Below, one piece after another: positions 35,245 through 47,699 of a stretch of 64,000 nt of DNA. Under the pieces are notes generated by a model. It did not search any database, had not been told where the DNA came from, and worked only from the letters and a program-made list of their open reading frames with translations. Origin of the DNA: Wyeomyia smithii (taxonomy: Eukaryota; Arthropoda; Insecta; Diptera; Culicidae); assembly GCF_029784165.1 (NCBI RefSeq), contig NC_073696.1, forward strand, positions 7,502,001-7,566,000, given 5' to 3'. A program made the position numbers and the translations under genes. The number at the start of each line of letters is the position of its first letter. Positions within the stretch are counted from its first letter, which is position 1.

Positions 35245-36635
35245 CACGGTGCTCCCACAGACCGTTATTATAAAAAAATGCACCAAAAAATTATTATTTT
35301 TACACCATTCAATTCGTTATGACGTCCAGAATCTCTGGTCAAAATTTCAAAATCATCGTATGGTACATTTTTGAGTAATGCCCTTTTGAAGGTCGTGAAG
35401 TACAAATAAGTGATATAAACACGACGAAATACTTATTGTAAAGCACGTTTTTCTACCAACATTTTATGAAATTACTTCCAAAATAGTTTCTACACATTCC
35501 AAGGGTTATATTTCTAGACATTAACAATTGGTGGAAAGATTTATTTGAAAATCCCACAGTGCACAATGGTCTAAACTCTAAAAATCGTGATCGTTTTAGT
35601 GAAAAACTGATTTTATGTACTCAATCTCTCCAGCAAAATTGTTTCATAGAACAAGGCCTTACTTTAGGCGTTTTTGGTTTTTTGATCAATCCACCTAATA
35701 GTTAAATGAAAAAATATTTTTTTCAATTTTCAATATACCAGATCCTTCGACAAAGTTGTGGAAAATTTTAAAAGCAAACAATTACTGAATACTGTGATGT
35801 CCTATCTGTACGTTGAACACGACAAATTAGAGTTTTTTGTGGAACACCCCTCCTTAAAATCAGTTTTTTCTCTATAATTTTGTCTGTAATGGTCAAAACA
35901 ATGCAAAATGTTCTAGGATTTTATCCATTCAACTAAGGTTTATTTTTATTATTATTATAAATTTATGGTTTTGACAATCTAGAAAAAGTTATAGACAAAA
36001 AACTGGTTTTAAAGCGGGGTGCTCCATCAAAAACTTTATTTTGTCGTGTCCAACGTACAGATGGGATATCGTAGCATTCAGCAATTGTTTTTCTTTTAAA
36101 ATTTTCCACAACTTTGCCGAAGGAAGCAATCTGGTATATTGAAAATTAGAAAAAAATTTTTTTTTTATTTAACTGTTAGGTGGATTGATCGAAAAACATA
36201 AAACGTCAAAAGTAAAGCCTTGCTCTATGAAACAATTTTGCTGAAGACATTGAGTACATAAAATCAGTTTTTCACTGTCAAATCTAGAATGATTACGATT
36301 TTTCGAGTTCAGACCACTGTGCACTGAGGGATTTTCAAATAAATCTTTTCACCAATTGTTATTGTCTTGAAATATAACCCTTGGAATTTGTAGAAACTAT
36401 TTTGGAAGTTATTTTATAAAATGGTGGTTGAAACACGTGCTTTACAGTAAGTATTTCGTCGTTTTTATATCACTTTTTTGTACTTTACGACCTTCAAAAG
36501 GGTGTTACTCAAAAATGTACCATACAATGATTTTGAAATTTTGACCAGAGATTCTGGACGTCATAGCGAATCGAATGGTGTACTCAGATTCTTTCGTGCA
36601 TTGTTTTTATAATAACGGTCTGTGGGAGCACCGTG
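35245..36635. mobile_element. 1.39-kb palindromic foldback element
   Basis: The left end CACGGTGCTCCCACAGACCG and the right end, its complement, bound two arms of about 650-690 bases each that pair along nearly their whole length around a centre near 35930. No coding capacity. Relatives: one arm at 6407-7109. This is the layout of foldback or long-arm MITEs; the target duplication was not resolved, so the superfamily is open. Confidence 0.85.
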
Positions 36636-36916
36636 TGTGCGTTTGCTGATCCGTTGCACGCCCAGATTAATTTGACTAGTCAAATTCTTCTTGACAATAT
36701 TTCATACCACGGAATACGACAATGTAATTTGGTTCGAAACTGCTCAAATCGCATATTAGATCGCGCATTTTAAAGGGATACGAGTATGACAAACGGTGCC
36801 GTGAGCGCTGCTCAAAAAGGAATGGTTTCTATTGATCGATACCATCCAGCCTTATATTGCTCTGTGTCCTGCCCACCATCTCTACTCTACATTCTACTCC
36901 ATCATCCATTCAACAA

Positions 36917-37195
36917 CACTGGCCAACACAGGTAAGCTCAAACCGAAAAAAATGAAGGATTATAGCTATTCAACCAATCCTGTGAATTCTGGTGTCTCTA
37001 GCTATTACCGTTTTTTCAGAGACGTAAATGAGCTTCCTCGTAAACATAACGTTAAAGCAACGAACCCGGCGAGTAATTTCTCTGCGACACTCCCATGTAA
37101 GTTGACGCGTTTTGGTAATTGTTAAGGGGACCAAAATTCATAGGAATGGTTGGATAGCTATAATCTTTAATTCCTTCCGGTTTAAGCTTTTTTGG
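36917..37195. mobile_element. hairpin MITE, CACTGG family, copy 2
   Basis: It begins CACTGGCCAACACAGG. The left arm AGGATTATAGCTATTCAACC (about 36956) is inverted at about 37150-37171 (GGTTGGATAGCTATAATC). The extreme right end is lost after CCGGTTTAAGC. Confidence 0.7.
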
Positions 37196-37692
37196 AGGGC
37201 CCTTTATTACACATTTATGTCATGTCTATCCCATATATTTCCTTGTCCTCAGGGCAACTACCGTTAACGGTTCACAGTTTACGTAATTAGTTATATGAGT
37301 CAAATTATTATATAGGTGTCTACACAACTTATAAACAAAAAAATAACAGGAGGGTTGTGTGCAAAGCCACGACCGCAAGATTGAAGTAGAATACTTTTAC
37401 AAGAAAGATAACCCGGCTGCTTGCGTGTCAGTCATTTTTTCTAGTAAATAAACGTTGACTAATCAGATCAATCGAATTTTGCGCTTCAAAAAGGATTGAC
37501 CATTTTCAATAATGTAGTAAGTTGCTTGTAGGTTGGGGCTTGACAATTTTTTAAATTTTTAGATAAATTTTTTTCGGATGTCGTGCTCATGACTGAAGGA
37601 AAAGATAATTCAGTACGTTCTGAGACACGGAGATAATGTAAAATTTATAACTTTTACAAATTTAAAAATGTGAATTACCTCATTAGAAAATA

Positions 37693-37734
37693 TTAACTCT
37701 TCAATCAAGTTTTTATTTCATCCTGAAAAGGACA
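37693..37734 (-). terminator. histone-type stem-loop and downstream element, unit 4
   Basis: TGTCCTTTTCAGGATG (37734-37719) has a 6-bp stem (two G-T pairs at the base) and a TTTC loop. TTGAAGAGTTAA lies 14 bases downstream (37704-37693). Confidence 0.65.
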
Positions 37735-38253
37735 ATTTGTTGTTTATTTTAGTATCGGATAAGATGCCGATCACATCTTTGCGTTATCACTGACAGTGCA
37801 AATAAAGTATGACTTGTGATAAAATAAACAGTGAAAAACTGATTTAACACTCAAACTAGACGGCTTATGTGTTGTCAAAATGAGTCAACTTTTCATTGAA
37901 TGCATTTACTAGTGGCCACTATCGCACAGAGACTGCGTTTCACTAAAGTGCCTCACTGCATCAATCGCTATCGATGCTGAGATCCGCTGCAACTAGTTCG
38001 CTATCCAAGCCATGCCATAGTTGTGGCCGCTATACGCTTCCTTTGATATCCACTGTCCCTGCATCAGCTGGCCCAGCTGCTATCGTTGCTGGGATCCGCT
38101 GTAACTAGTGCGCTCTCCATTGCTACGCCATAGCTGTGGCCGCTTTTCGCCATCGCTGGTATCCACTGCACTGCTAGTGCTGCTGCTAAGGGAGAACGAC
38201 TGCTGTTATCGCTGTCTAGAACTATTATGAGCGGCTTCGGCTGAAACAGGCTC

Positions 38254-38350
38254 TTATATAAGCCAAATAGCATGTTTTCAATTGCAAGGTATATGATTCT
38301 GTCGACCGTGCTTGGGAAGCAAGCATATAACGGCCAATCAGAGGTCGAAT
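38254..38350 (-). promoter_or_regulatory. CCAAT-TATA promoter of SL unit 4
   Basis: CTGATTGG (inverted CCAAT box, near 38341-38334) and TATATAA (38260-38254) with about 74 bases between. About 33 bases downstream of the TATA box is CTCATAATAG, an initiator-like CTCATA. These are core-promoter features in the position expected for RNA polymerase II. Confidence 0.6.
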
Positions 38351-39544
38351 TTTTCGTTTTGACAAGGCTTGACTATTTTCAATAGTACAATAGTGTGAAT
38401 AATAAAATTACAATTATCTTATTTTGGGAAGAATCTTAGAAGATTTTCCAATCTATTGCTGCAAGAACGAAGGAAATCCGTCGAATACTAACCGATTTAT
38501 TAGCATTTGAAATTGGACATATTTTTCACTTTTTCCGGTTTTAGATTTTCATTTCACATCCCTATGTAGCCGAACTTCCTGAGAGAAGTATTCTACTTAA
38601 AAAATTCTAAAATTCGCAACAGAATTTAATTACGATATTAATTGAAATCTGATGGAATTGGTAAATTAACTCCGTGGAGAGCCTTCCTGTGCGGATGCGA
38701 TTATCGGTTATCGGGCTTCGGCGGTTAGCACGCGGGATGGTTTGATCCTGTCATCTTGTCCTATATGATTCCGGAGTTTGAAATGTACACTGGTGAAACT
38801 TTCATTAGATTCACGTACTTTTACTTGGCAGCAACTTGACTTTTCTGACGGAGCTTTCTTACTCGATCGCCATGATGGCAGATGTTCGATCGCTGTTTTC
38901 AGAGAGCGTTGACAAAACAGCATTTAGGCGTTTCCAAAAGGCGAGATTTACCATTCTCGTTTTTGTTCATGTACTTTCCAATTTAAACGCATTTAATTAG
39001 ACAATTGTAGGATGCAATAATTTTTGCTCCGTTGCCTAGTCTCTGCTTTTTTTTTTTTCTTCAAAATTCTGCTTCAACACGTATATAGCACAGCACACCA
39101 TGGATAGCAGTGGACCATTTATCTCCCAACAATCCACTTCTAATGTTCTCCGAAGAATTAAAATAGTAGCGCTTCGTAGCAAAAAATACTTGAAAGAATG
39201 GATAACATCAAAATCAACAAGCAGATCGTTTTGCGATCTAAACTAACAAAATCAAAACTCTCAAAGAACCTCAATTTGTTTGACGACACAATCGGCGAGT
39301 GTGCATCCAGCAGGTTAGAAAATAAAACAACCAATCGCTCCAGTGATAAAAAAAACAAAGTCTGTCTCTGACGTGAACAATTTATTTTCCCGCAAAATTA
39401 CAAAATGATACTCATCCCAAAAGAAAACAGACAGAATGCCTCAGCCTATATCGTCATCGTATCGCAGCAGTTGAAAATCGGAAAACAATTGCCAAAGTGC
39501 CTCAACGATAAACAACTTGTCTGCTGTGAACTTTGTCATATTTC

Positions 39545-39547
<3 letters not shown>

Positions 39548-39588
<41 letters not shown>
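39548..39588 (+). repeat. (CA)n microsatellite
   Basis: About 20 uninterrupted CA units followed by CACAACCACAACCACC. Confidence 0.95.
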
Positions 39589-39589
<1 letters not shown>

Positions 39590-42439
39590 CCACAACCACC
39601 CGAAACCCATCCCAACAGAGAGCGATGGACTCTTTCTTTCGGCGGAAAATAACAAACATGTCAAACAATGTAATCTTCATCAGATAGGATTGTCGGTGAC
39701 AAAGCTGGCAGAAGGTTTTCGAAAGTTTTTAACCATCCTCCGCCCATCAGAGTTTCTTTTTATTATCTCCACCATTGTTAGCCGTAAATTGTGGATTGCA
39801 AATAACCGAACAACAACGAACCGGGCAGCCACTTTTGCTCGAGCTTGCGGAACTAAGGAAGATACCGGCTGGATTGATTAATGGAACATTCTTCAACGTG
39901 TCGCACCTTCGCCGGGGAAAAGTAATTAAGTAGTAGAGTAGCAGTGCATCAACGGGTAAACTAGAGCAAAAGCAGGCAACACGGATGCTCAGGCGTGACC
40001 CAACCACCATCCCGTTGCAACAAGAATGTCAACAAAAAAGGAGTGGGAGGAGAAAGTTTGCTTTTGAAAGAAAAGTTAGCCCGATGCAACAATCGGCGGA
40101 ACACACTGCTTCCGCTGGGTGCACCTTCAACAGTTGATGACACAAACAAAGAAAGCGAAACAACAAAAAGAAGAAAAAAACGAAGGATTGGAAACTGAGA
40201 TGATGGAAAGCCAATTTGAGAGAACAGACTGCGCGAGAAAGCACAAAGCGCCTAAAAAGAGTGGCCCACAGCCCCACGAGCTGTGCTGTACGATGATATC
40301 CCATTAATTTGGTCGCTTTTCTTCTGTAAGACCAACGGGGTTTTGTCCGGACTCCGGAGAAGCATATTTTATTCGTCCCATCGGTACTGGATCAGTGTTG
40401 CCAACGAGGTTTTGCCGGAAAATTAGTCGGTCGCAAAACCTCCAGGCAACCCTGGCCACTAGTCGAGAGAGCAGGTGCAGTCTTTGGATGGGTAGGCTGC
40501 TGAAGATTTCTAGAGGAAAGTTTTTAATTAAAATTATGCTTACTAAGGCCTTGTTCGGGTTGTCGTTTTTTTTTCTGCTGTCTCCGCTACTGTCTCGTTC
40601 CGGTTTGGACACATAAGCAGAAAGACTAACAGTTCCGGCTTCGGTCCGAAGATTTGCTTTCCTTCCCGCCCCCGAACACGTTGCTGCGGTGCTGATTTTG
40701 CATTTAGTAATTTGGTTTGTAGAGTAAAGATTTGGTTAGTGGGGAGATTAACGTAACGCAGATTCCATTTCAGACATTCGAAACGGAAGTATTTTACTCT
40801 TAATCGTTAAGGAGGATGACACACACTACAGCTTATTTTTGACAAAAGCCCAAATTCAGGCCTGTATTTTCAATCCGTTAACTAAGAGAGCATTCCGGAC
40901 ATTTATAAAACAATCGATTTTTTTCGACGCTGTCATAAATCTGACCTTCAAAAAAGACAGCTTGCGCGCCTATGCTATCATAACCGGACAACTTGTGGCT
41001 GAACTCCTCCACCAAAACTCCGCGAGCTTTTGACCTACACTCCAATAATTAATGTGGCAGACTATCCGGCAAATTTATTGGCCAAATCAGCGCCACAATC
41101 GAAATGCGATTTATTCCGGCTAATGGTCATCGAGCCGCACCAGGGACAGCTACGGTCCAGCTGAGAGGAAGAAAAAAGACGAAAAGAAAACGGAATTATG
41201 ACCAATAAAGGAAAATCACATTTCAATTTCCTCACCAACACAGGACACAAATCAATAAGTCCACTCGCAAAGTGGTCCCTAATTTTACGCAGCCGGAACT
41301 GGGATGGGCAGCAGAAAAAAAAAGTGATCAATACCAATGGGCAAACAGTTTCGGGGCTGGTGGGGTAGTAAAAAAGAACCACTTCCATGGCCGTCGATCG
41401 GAACCAAACCGGAAATAGAATCTCAATCGACGTTATTTACAACCCCTGCAGGACAGAGGAGCAATAAGTAAGCAGCTGTTGAGAGAGAGAAGAAAAGAAA
41501 AACGGACGGACGAATTTCGTCGCATGGCTGATCCGATCGAGTGGGGGTGAACTTCGGACGGACCGAGCAGTACAGGAAAAAAGACGGGATTAGCCCCACC
41601 GGGAACGTTTAGATAAGCCAGGGGTAAATGTGAGTATGTTAGACGGAAAGGATTTTTTTCTCTGCTGCTCAAGGAATGTGCAAGAGCCGTTCAGAATAGT
41701 TTCACCCTCGTCCACAGGACGGAACCGTCGTAATCATCGTTTGTGTCGTTATAGTCGGAAAGCAGTTGTACTTCATTCTGTTTCCTTCGAAATGTCTCTT
41801 TTTTTTCTCTGGCGTGGATTTCATTCACGAGTTCTATTTCATCTTTAAAGAAAAAATTCTATTTTGAACAGCCAATCATTCACTCACACTTCACGCCCGC
41901 TGTTGTATTTCCCATGTGTCCTTCCTCTTGTTCACATCCTGCCCACCAGCAACATATCACACTCCTACACTCTGCTCGTACGTACGAGTAAAAAATTCCG
42001 TTGCATGCCACAATCCGCCACTGTTACGCAATTTTCTTGACTTTTAGCACTTCCCAGACAACCGGCAGCCGAACCGTAATGATGTGATTGTTATGTTTGC
42101 GTTCTTGCTGGTGCGGCAGTTCCGTCGGAACTTTTATTTACGCGTAGGACTACCCTTAGCCGTCGCCACCACCACCTCCTACGCGGCTGGTTAGGGTGGA
42201 TCTGATCGAAGGGATGACGCAGTTCAAGGCCGTAACTATTGAAATTGAAGGTAATTTTTTAGTTAATAAAGATAGACTATGAAACAAAAAAAAAATTTCT
42301 TCCACCCTAGCGCAAAAGTGCCATGTTTGACGGAAGCACATATTTGCGAGACTCGCGTATGTCCTGAAGCTATTTATATCATCCAGCGGCTGCTAGTCTT
42401 ACCGCAGCCTCCGAAATGTCTTGTAACACAATGTATATG

Positions 42440-42482
42440 TACAATAGGTGTGCATATGTGTGTGTGCGTGTGTATGTGCGCA
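42440..42482 (+). repeat. (GT)n-like microsatellite
   Basis: An interrupted GTGTGTGTGCGTGTGTATGTGCG run. Confidence 0.85.
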
Positions 42483-43067
42483 AGATGAGGTGTTTGATAA
42501 CCGCGCATTTCAAGGTACTTGACAACCGTGAAAAATTTCACGTGGTATAGACAAAATTCTTCGACGTTATACATATATCATACTCACTGCCATACGTGGT
42601 GAGGAAAGGGAGGTGAGGAAATATGAGAAAACGACGTATTTTTAGGTGTTATTTCACTGAAGTTGATTACCCTCGTCTGTCACAATGTCAAGGAGATTGA
42701 ATTTTTGACGTTGACTAACGTCTATATCGAAGTTAGGCCCCTGAATTTGAAAATCTAGTAATTCAACCAGGGAAAACCAGAGAAAAGTGGTCAGGTTTTG
42801 AGCGCTTATTTTGCAGTCATCTATAATCAGGTTTCCGAGGTTTTGGCATCAATCGATCAGAAATTCTTTTACGGTTAAATTTATGTAACAAAAACAAACT
42901 TTTGTTTGAGATACACTATTGAAAAATTGGTAATTAATATCGATTGTCTAAATCATACCGCGCAGCCAATCACTACCTCTCTTCCCAAGCACAGTCGACA
43001 CTAACGGATACAATCGATCTGACTTTGTTGTTATTGTTGTTGTCACTTTCTGTTTCCGATGTTTATG

Positions 43068-45050
43068 CTGCTGCTAGCGGAAAAAACCTTGCAAATATGC
43101 ATTTTTTGTTGGTGTTAATATTACGACAGCGGCCGGCGCCCCATAATTCTGATTCCAAAACCGCACCAGTGACATGCGGACGATAGGTGATAGCAGCTGA
43201 AAGGAGGAAATACAAAATAGTACCGGTCATCTCGTGCCGGTTTCACCCGTTTTGCTGGTGGCTTTAGTAGTAAATGGCTACTGCAAAACACTTAAATGGC
43301 TGGAATCCTGGACGGACTAACCAGGAAACTATAATCGGCAACTGGCACCTTTTGTTGCCTCGAAATTTTGGTACAGTAGCGGCTAATTGAATTTTCTGTT
43401 TTACCAAATGCTGCTGCTAGCGGAAAAAACCTTGCAAAAATGCATGTTTGTGTTGGTGTTTATATTACGACAGCGGCCGGCGCAGCTTTCAAGAAACATT
43501 TGTTTCTACCATTCCATCATCTATGTTGCCCCGCCTTCTTTCTAATTATCTGACGAAGCCTTGGTATAAAACGTATCGTTCGAACATTTCACCCCATCAG
43601 TTTCACTACTAAACCGTACCGGATACATACGGACGCTCGGTGTTAGCAGCTAAAAGGAGGAGAAACAAAATAGTAACGGTCATCTCGTACCGGTTTGACC
43701 CGTGATGCTGGTGGCTACTGCAAAATACTAAAATGGCTGGAATTCTGGACGGAAACCAGTAAACAAGAAATCGGCAACTGGCACCTTTTGGTGCCTCGCA
43801 GTTTTATAATAGAAGCGGTTAGTTGAATTTTATGTTTTACAATTGCTGCTGTTAGCGGAAAAAAACCTTGCTAAAATGCATGTTTATGTTGATGTTAATT
43901 TCACGACAGCGCTAGGTGTTAGCAGTTGAAAGGAGGAAAGACAAAATAGTACCGGTCATCTCGTGCCGGTTTCACCCGTAATGCTGGTGGCTTTAGTAGT
44001 AAATGGCTACTGCAAAACACTTAAATGGCTGGAATTCTGGACGGACTAACCAGGAAACTATAATCGGCAACTGGCACCTTTTGGTGCCTTGAAATTTTGT
44101 TACAGAAGCGGCTATTTGAATTTTCTGTTTTACCAAATGCTGCTGCAAGCGGAAAAAACCTTGCATAAACGCATGTTTGTGTTGGTGTTAATATTACGAC
44201 AGCGGCCGGCGCAGCTTTCAAGAAAAATTTTTCCTTACCATTCCATCACCTATGTAGCCCCACCTTCTTTTTATTTATCTGACGAAGCCTTGGTATAAAA
44301 CGTACCGTTCGAACATTTCACCCCATCAGTTTCATTACTAAACCGTACCGGCTACATACGGACGCTATCTTGAAAGAATTCTGGACGGACTGACCAAAAA
44401 CATGGATATATTCGGCACCTGGCCCCTTTTGGTGCCTCGAAATTTTGTTACAGAAGCGGCTAACTGAATTTTCTGTTTTATTACAAAATGCTGCTGCTAG
44501 CGGATAAAACCTTGCAAATATGCATCTTTTTGTTGGTGTTAATTTTACGACAGCGGCCGGCGCCCCATCATTTTGATTCCAAAACTGCACCAGCGACATG
44601 CGGACGCTAGGTGATAGCAGCTGAAAGGAGGAAAGACAAGAGTACCGGTCATCTCGTGCCGGTTTTACTCGTTATGCTGACTAAAAAATACTAAAATGGC
44701 TGGAATTCTGGACGGACTAACCAAAAACAAAAATATATTCGGCACCTGGCCCCTTTTGGTGCCTCGAAATTTTGGTACAGAAGCGGCTAATTGAATTTTC
44801 TGTTTTACCAAATGCTGCTGCAAGCGGAAAAAACCTTGCATAATTGCATGTTTGTGTTGGTGTTAATATTACGACAGCGGCCAGCGCAGCTTTCAAGAAA
44901 AATTTTTCCTTACCATTCCATCACCTATGTAGCCCCTCCTTCTTTTTATTTATCTGACGAAGCCTTGGTATAAAACGTACTGTTCGAACATTTCACCCCA
45001 TCATTTTGATTCCAAACCGCACCAGTGACATACGGACGATACGGATTTTT
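43068..45050 (+). repeat. tandem array of 300-430-bp promoter-bearing units
   Basis: Six unit starts marked by TGCTGCTGCTAGCGGA-like strings lie at about 43068, 43410, 43842, 44140, 44490 and 44812. Shared blocks include TATTACGACAGCGGCCGGCG, AGTACCGGTCATCTCGTGCC and GGCTGGAATTCTGGACGGAC. Two unit types alternate: a longer one with a TATA box and a shorter one lacking about 115 bases in that place. All frames are short. Tandem monomers with internal promoters are known at the 5' ends of some retroelements, but no such element follows here. Confidence 0.8.
43562..43602 (+). promoter_or_regulatory. TATA-initiator core promoter in the tandem array, copy 1
   Basis: TATAAAA at 43565-43571 and CATCAGTTTC with its A at 43599, about 34 bases from the TATA start. 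TCAGT is the arthropod initiator. The same pair is at 44294-44300/44328; in a third unit (44969-44975) the initiator is changed to TCATTTT. Confidence 0.55.
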
Positions 45051-46094
45051 GTTATAAAGGTTTACAGCTATAGTAATTTGCTAGCAGTTTCGTCTAGTGC
45101 TGCTGAGTCGAAGCTAATCATGCATGAAGTTCATTTACTGTCAAATTATTTTCCATCTGTGAATTTCCACTTAAATCGTTCTGGTCTCAAATACCAAATA
45201 TGTTCGTAATTACTGTCTACTGAAATAGGCAGAATACATCGAATTTGTTAATTCTAATGTTTTTCTTGTTATTTTAAACTACGAACAAATGCTTTTCTAA
45301 TTTGAATACCTGGGAAGCGGGGATGCCAATATAAATAAGGTTTCATCCATATATGTCATTTATATTATTTATTAATTATTGTTCAAAGCGCTCTAATGTC
45401 AGCAAATAAGAAAGCACTGTTAGATGAAAAATATAGAGTCCTACGTCATGCGGTATGTATGAAATGACAGCGATTAAATAAGAGAGATCCATTCTTCTAG
45501 TATTCAGCATTCAGAAATACACTGTTAGATAAAATTGCAACAAATACTGGAGTTGCAATTCCCTCTACTATTTGTTTTAATGGAATATAAGAATACGGTA
45601 GTCAACGTCATGCGGTCGTGTCTTGAATACCACCCTCCTACTTTTTTAAGCTCCTAAACTCACTTTAGCAGTTGAAAGCGATAAATAATTGTACAAAACA
45701 ATGGTCTACGCTTGATTTTTTTTTCGCGCTGATCCGAATAGTCATAAACATATGAATAATATCACACACGATGTCTATTTCCTATGATAACGAACACGAT
45801 ACGGTACGAAGCATTTCTGAATTAGTGTAATTCATCGGGCACATTAAAAATCATATTTTTTTATTGCAAAATAATATTCCTTAGAACGAAAAATAGTGGG
45901 ATACAAAAGTTGACGATAGAAATACTGGCAATTAAATTTATTTGAAATTGTTAAATAGCGCTGATGTTAGGAAAATTCAGAACCCATGTTTTTAATTATC
46001 TAAAAATCTTAAAAGAAAATGTTTCAACGCTATGGAAAAATGAAATGCATTACTTGTGATGATGTCGTATCTTCTTCCTGAAGCTGAAGTTTGT
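45051..46094. other. non-coding
   Basis: AT-rich, no gene. TACGTCATGCGGTA-like strings occur at about 45440 and 45605. Confidence 0.5.
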
Positions 46095-46305
46095 ATAACC
46101 CTGTAACTACTCAAGGTTGCATATTCAATTTTAGAATACTTTTTCGCCGCGAGTCATACGATGTATGACAAACTTGTAGTCTCTAAGTAGTACTACAAGT
46201 TTGTCGAATAGTGTAATGCTCTAACTCTTATGCCTGAAGCGTGAGAGCCCATATTCAGTGCAATATTCAGTCAATATTCGCGGTGAATATTATAATACTA
46301 GTTGA
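46095..46305. mobile_element. small palindromic repeat, copy 1
   Basis: It contains CTCAAGGTTGCATATTCAAT, a central hairpin (ACAAACTTGTAG ... CTACAAGTTTGTCG) and GAGAGCCCATATTCAGTGCA ending near CGCGGTGAATATT. An inverted copy lies at 55560-55795. Confidence 0.65.
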
Positions 46306-46599
46306 CCCGTAGTGGCTAGCCACTTTTAAAAGGCAAGTTGGACTTATACTTGGACTCACTACAAATACTGGTATTTATTCTAAAATGATGATGCTTCTTC
46401 AAAAAATCTAGTTTGGAATCACGATTCAACTATAACAATTCGACAATTTAATGCAGATGATCAACGCTAATTTGAAACTCAAATGTTAACCTTAACTGTG
46501 AGAAACAACCTTCTTTCAGTGTATCATGATGGATTGATCGTTTATTTGAAGACGAAGACGAAGACGATCTTGCCTCCAATACGGAACCACTGCACAGAA

Positions 46600-47545
46600 C
46601 ATTTTTGCCTTTCTCCTAGAAAGGTATAGCAATCACTGGAAAAACCAAAGGTATAAAAGTGCTCCAAAGGGTCGAATCTCGTATATCAATCGACTTAGTT
46701 TGACGAGCTGAGCTTTTTCTGTCTGTGTGTGTGTATGTGTGTGTTTGTAACGCTCTCCCAATCTCACTCGATTTTCTCAGAGATGGCTGGACCGATCTTC
46801 ATGAAATTAATTGCGAATGAGAGGTCTAGTTGCCCCATAAAACCCTATTGAATTTCATTGCAATCGGATTTTTAGTTTAGAGGTTATGTTTAAAAATGTG
46901 AAAATCTCGAAACACCATTATCTCAGAAACTACTCAACCGATTTTAACAAAATTGATTTTAAATGAACAAACTACTTAAATAACTCCTAACTTTTGAGTT
47001 TCATGAAGATTTAACGTGTGGTTCAAAAGTTATGAAAAGAAACGTCTTCTGAAGACTGTTTAATTTCACTCATGTTTCTCAGAGATGGCTAGACTAATTT
47101 CCACAAAATCAGTGTTATATGAGAGGTCTAAATACCCCATAAGACCCTATTGATTTTTTTTGCAATCGGACTATTACTTTGCCTGTTATGTTTAGAAGTG
47201 TGAAATCTAGCTATGAAAAGAAACATATTCCGAAGAATACATAAACTCACTCACTTTTCTCAGAGATGGCCGAACCGATTTTCACGAAAACAGTGTCAAA
47301 TTAAAGGTCTAGCTGACTCATAACACCCTATTGAATTTTACTGTAATCGAACTGTAACTTCGTCTGTAATGTACCGAATTGTGAAAATCACGAAACTTCA
47401 TTGTCTCAGAAAGTACACAAGCGATATAATGTCATACGAACGAGTCATCTCTCAAGCTTACAAACAACAAACTTCATAACAATTTGATATAAGTTTGAAT
47501 GAGAAAGGCTGGGTCTGACCGCTAGGTGGATTATTTTGGTTTTTC
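46600..47545. repeat. internally repeated mosquito-type element
   Basis: Three copies of a block of about 150-190 bases begin with TTTCTCAGAGATGGC (46777, 47076 and 47257) and contain AGAGGTCTA, CCCATAA and CCCTATTGA. The outer ends carry GCCTTTCTCCTAGAAAGG and GAGAAAGGCTGGGTC, partly inverted. Non-coding. A short GTGT run lies at 46722-46746. Confidence 0.6.
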
Positions 47546-47699
47546 CATTATCTAACCATTTTCGAAAAAAATTCTAATGATTTATCAATTTTCGTTTAAG
47601 CTGTATAATTTAAATAAGAGTTCAATTTTTCAATTGCATGATGTTACATTTCAAGTGAAACTTACAAAACAAACAAAAACAAATGTGATTGAGAAAAAT

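Larger units (their letters stand above)
37346..38602 (-). repeat. SL unit 4, the most complete copy
   Basis: On the minus strand: border AAGTAGAATACTTCTCTCAG (38602), CCAAT box (38350-38334), TATATAAGAG (38260), body (about 38230-37850), stem-loop and downstream element (37734-37693), and end module (37455-37346). The body has two blocks of about 112 bases marked by repeats of ATCCGCTG and TATCCACTG (plus strand), each with a GCCA-AGCTGTGGC palindrome. Its longest frame from an ATG-like codon (70 codons) matches nothing I know. The unit looks like a non-coding RNA gene or a non-autonomous element. Confidence 0.75.
38603..42943. other. largely unique non-coding region
   Basis: Over 4 kb without a recognisable protein domain or transposon. 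It is less AT-rich than the flanks (about 39400-41600) and holds two dinucleotide repeats. Frames reach 158 codons, but the longest is inflated by a (CA)n run read as histidine-threonine. It may be intron or regulatory DNA of a gene outside the window; no splice pattern could be assigned. Confidence 0.5.

Noticed and set aside
38064..38273. 70-codon minus-strand frame in SL unit 4 as a possible peptide
   Set aside because: It overlaps the TATA box at its start and is not conserved in units 2, 5 or 6.
39405..39881. 158-codon plus-strand frame
   Set aside because: Its length depends on the (CA)n run read as histidine-threonine; the flanking sequence has no domain.
43068..45050. CRISPR array
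   Set aside because: Units are 300-430 bases with no short repeat-spacer layout, and the sequence is eukaryotic.
42944..45209. Protein-coding gene in the tandem array
   Set aside because: All frames are short and differ between units; the same peptide twice simply reflects the DNA repeat.
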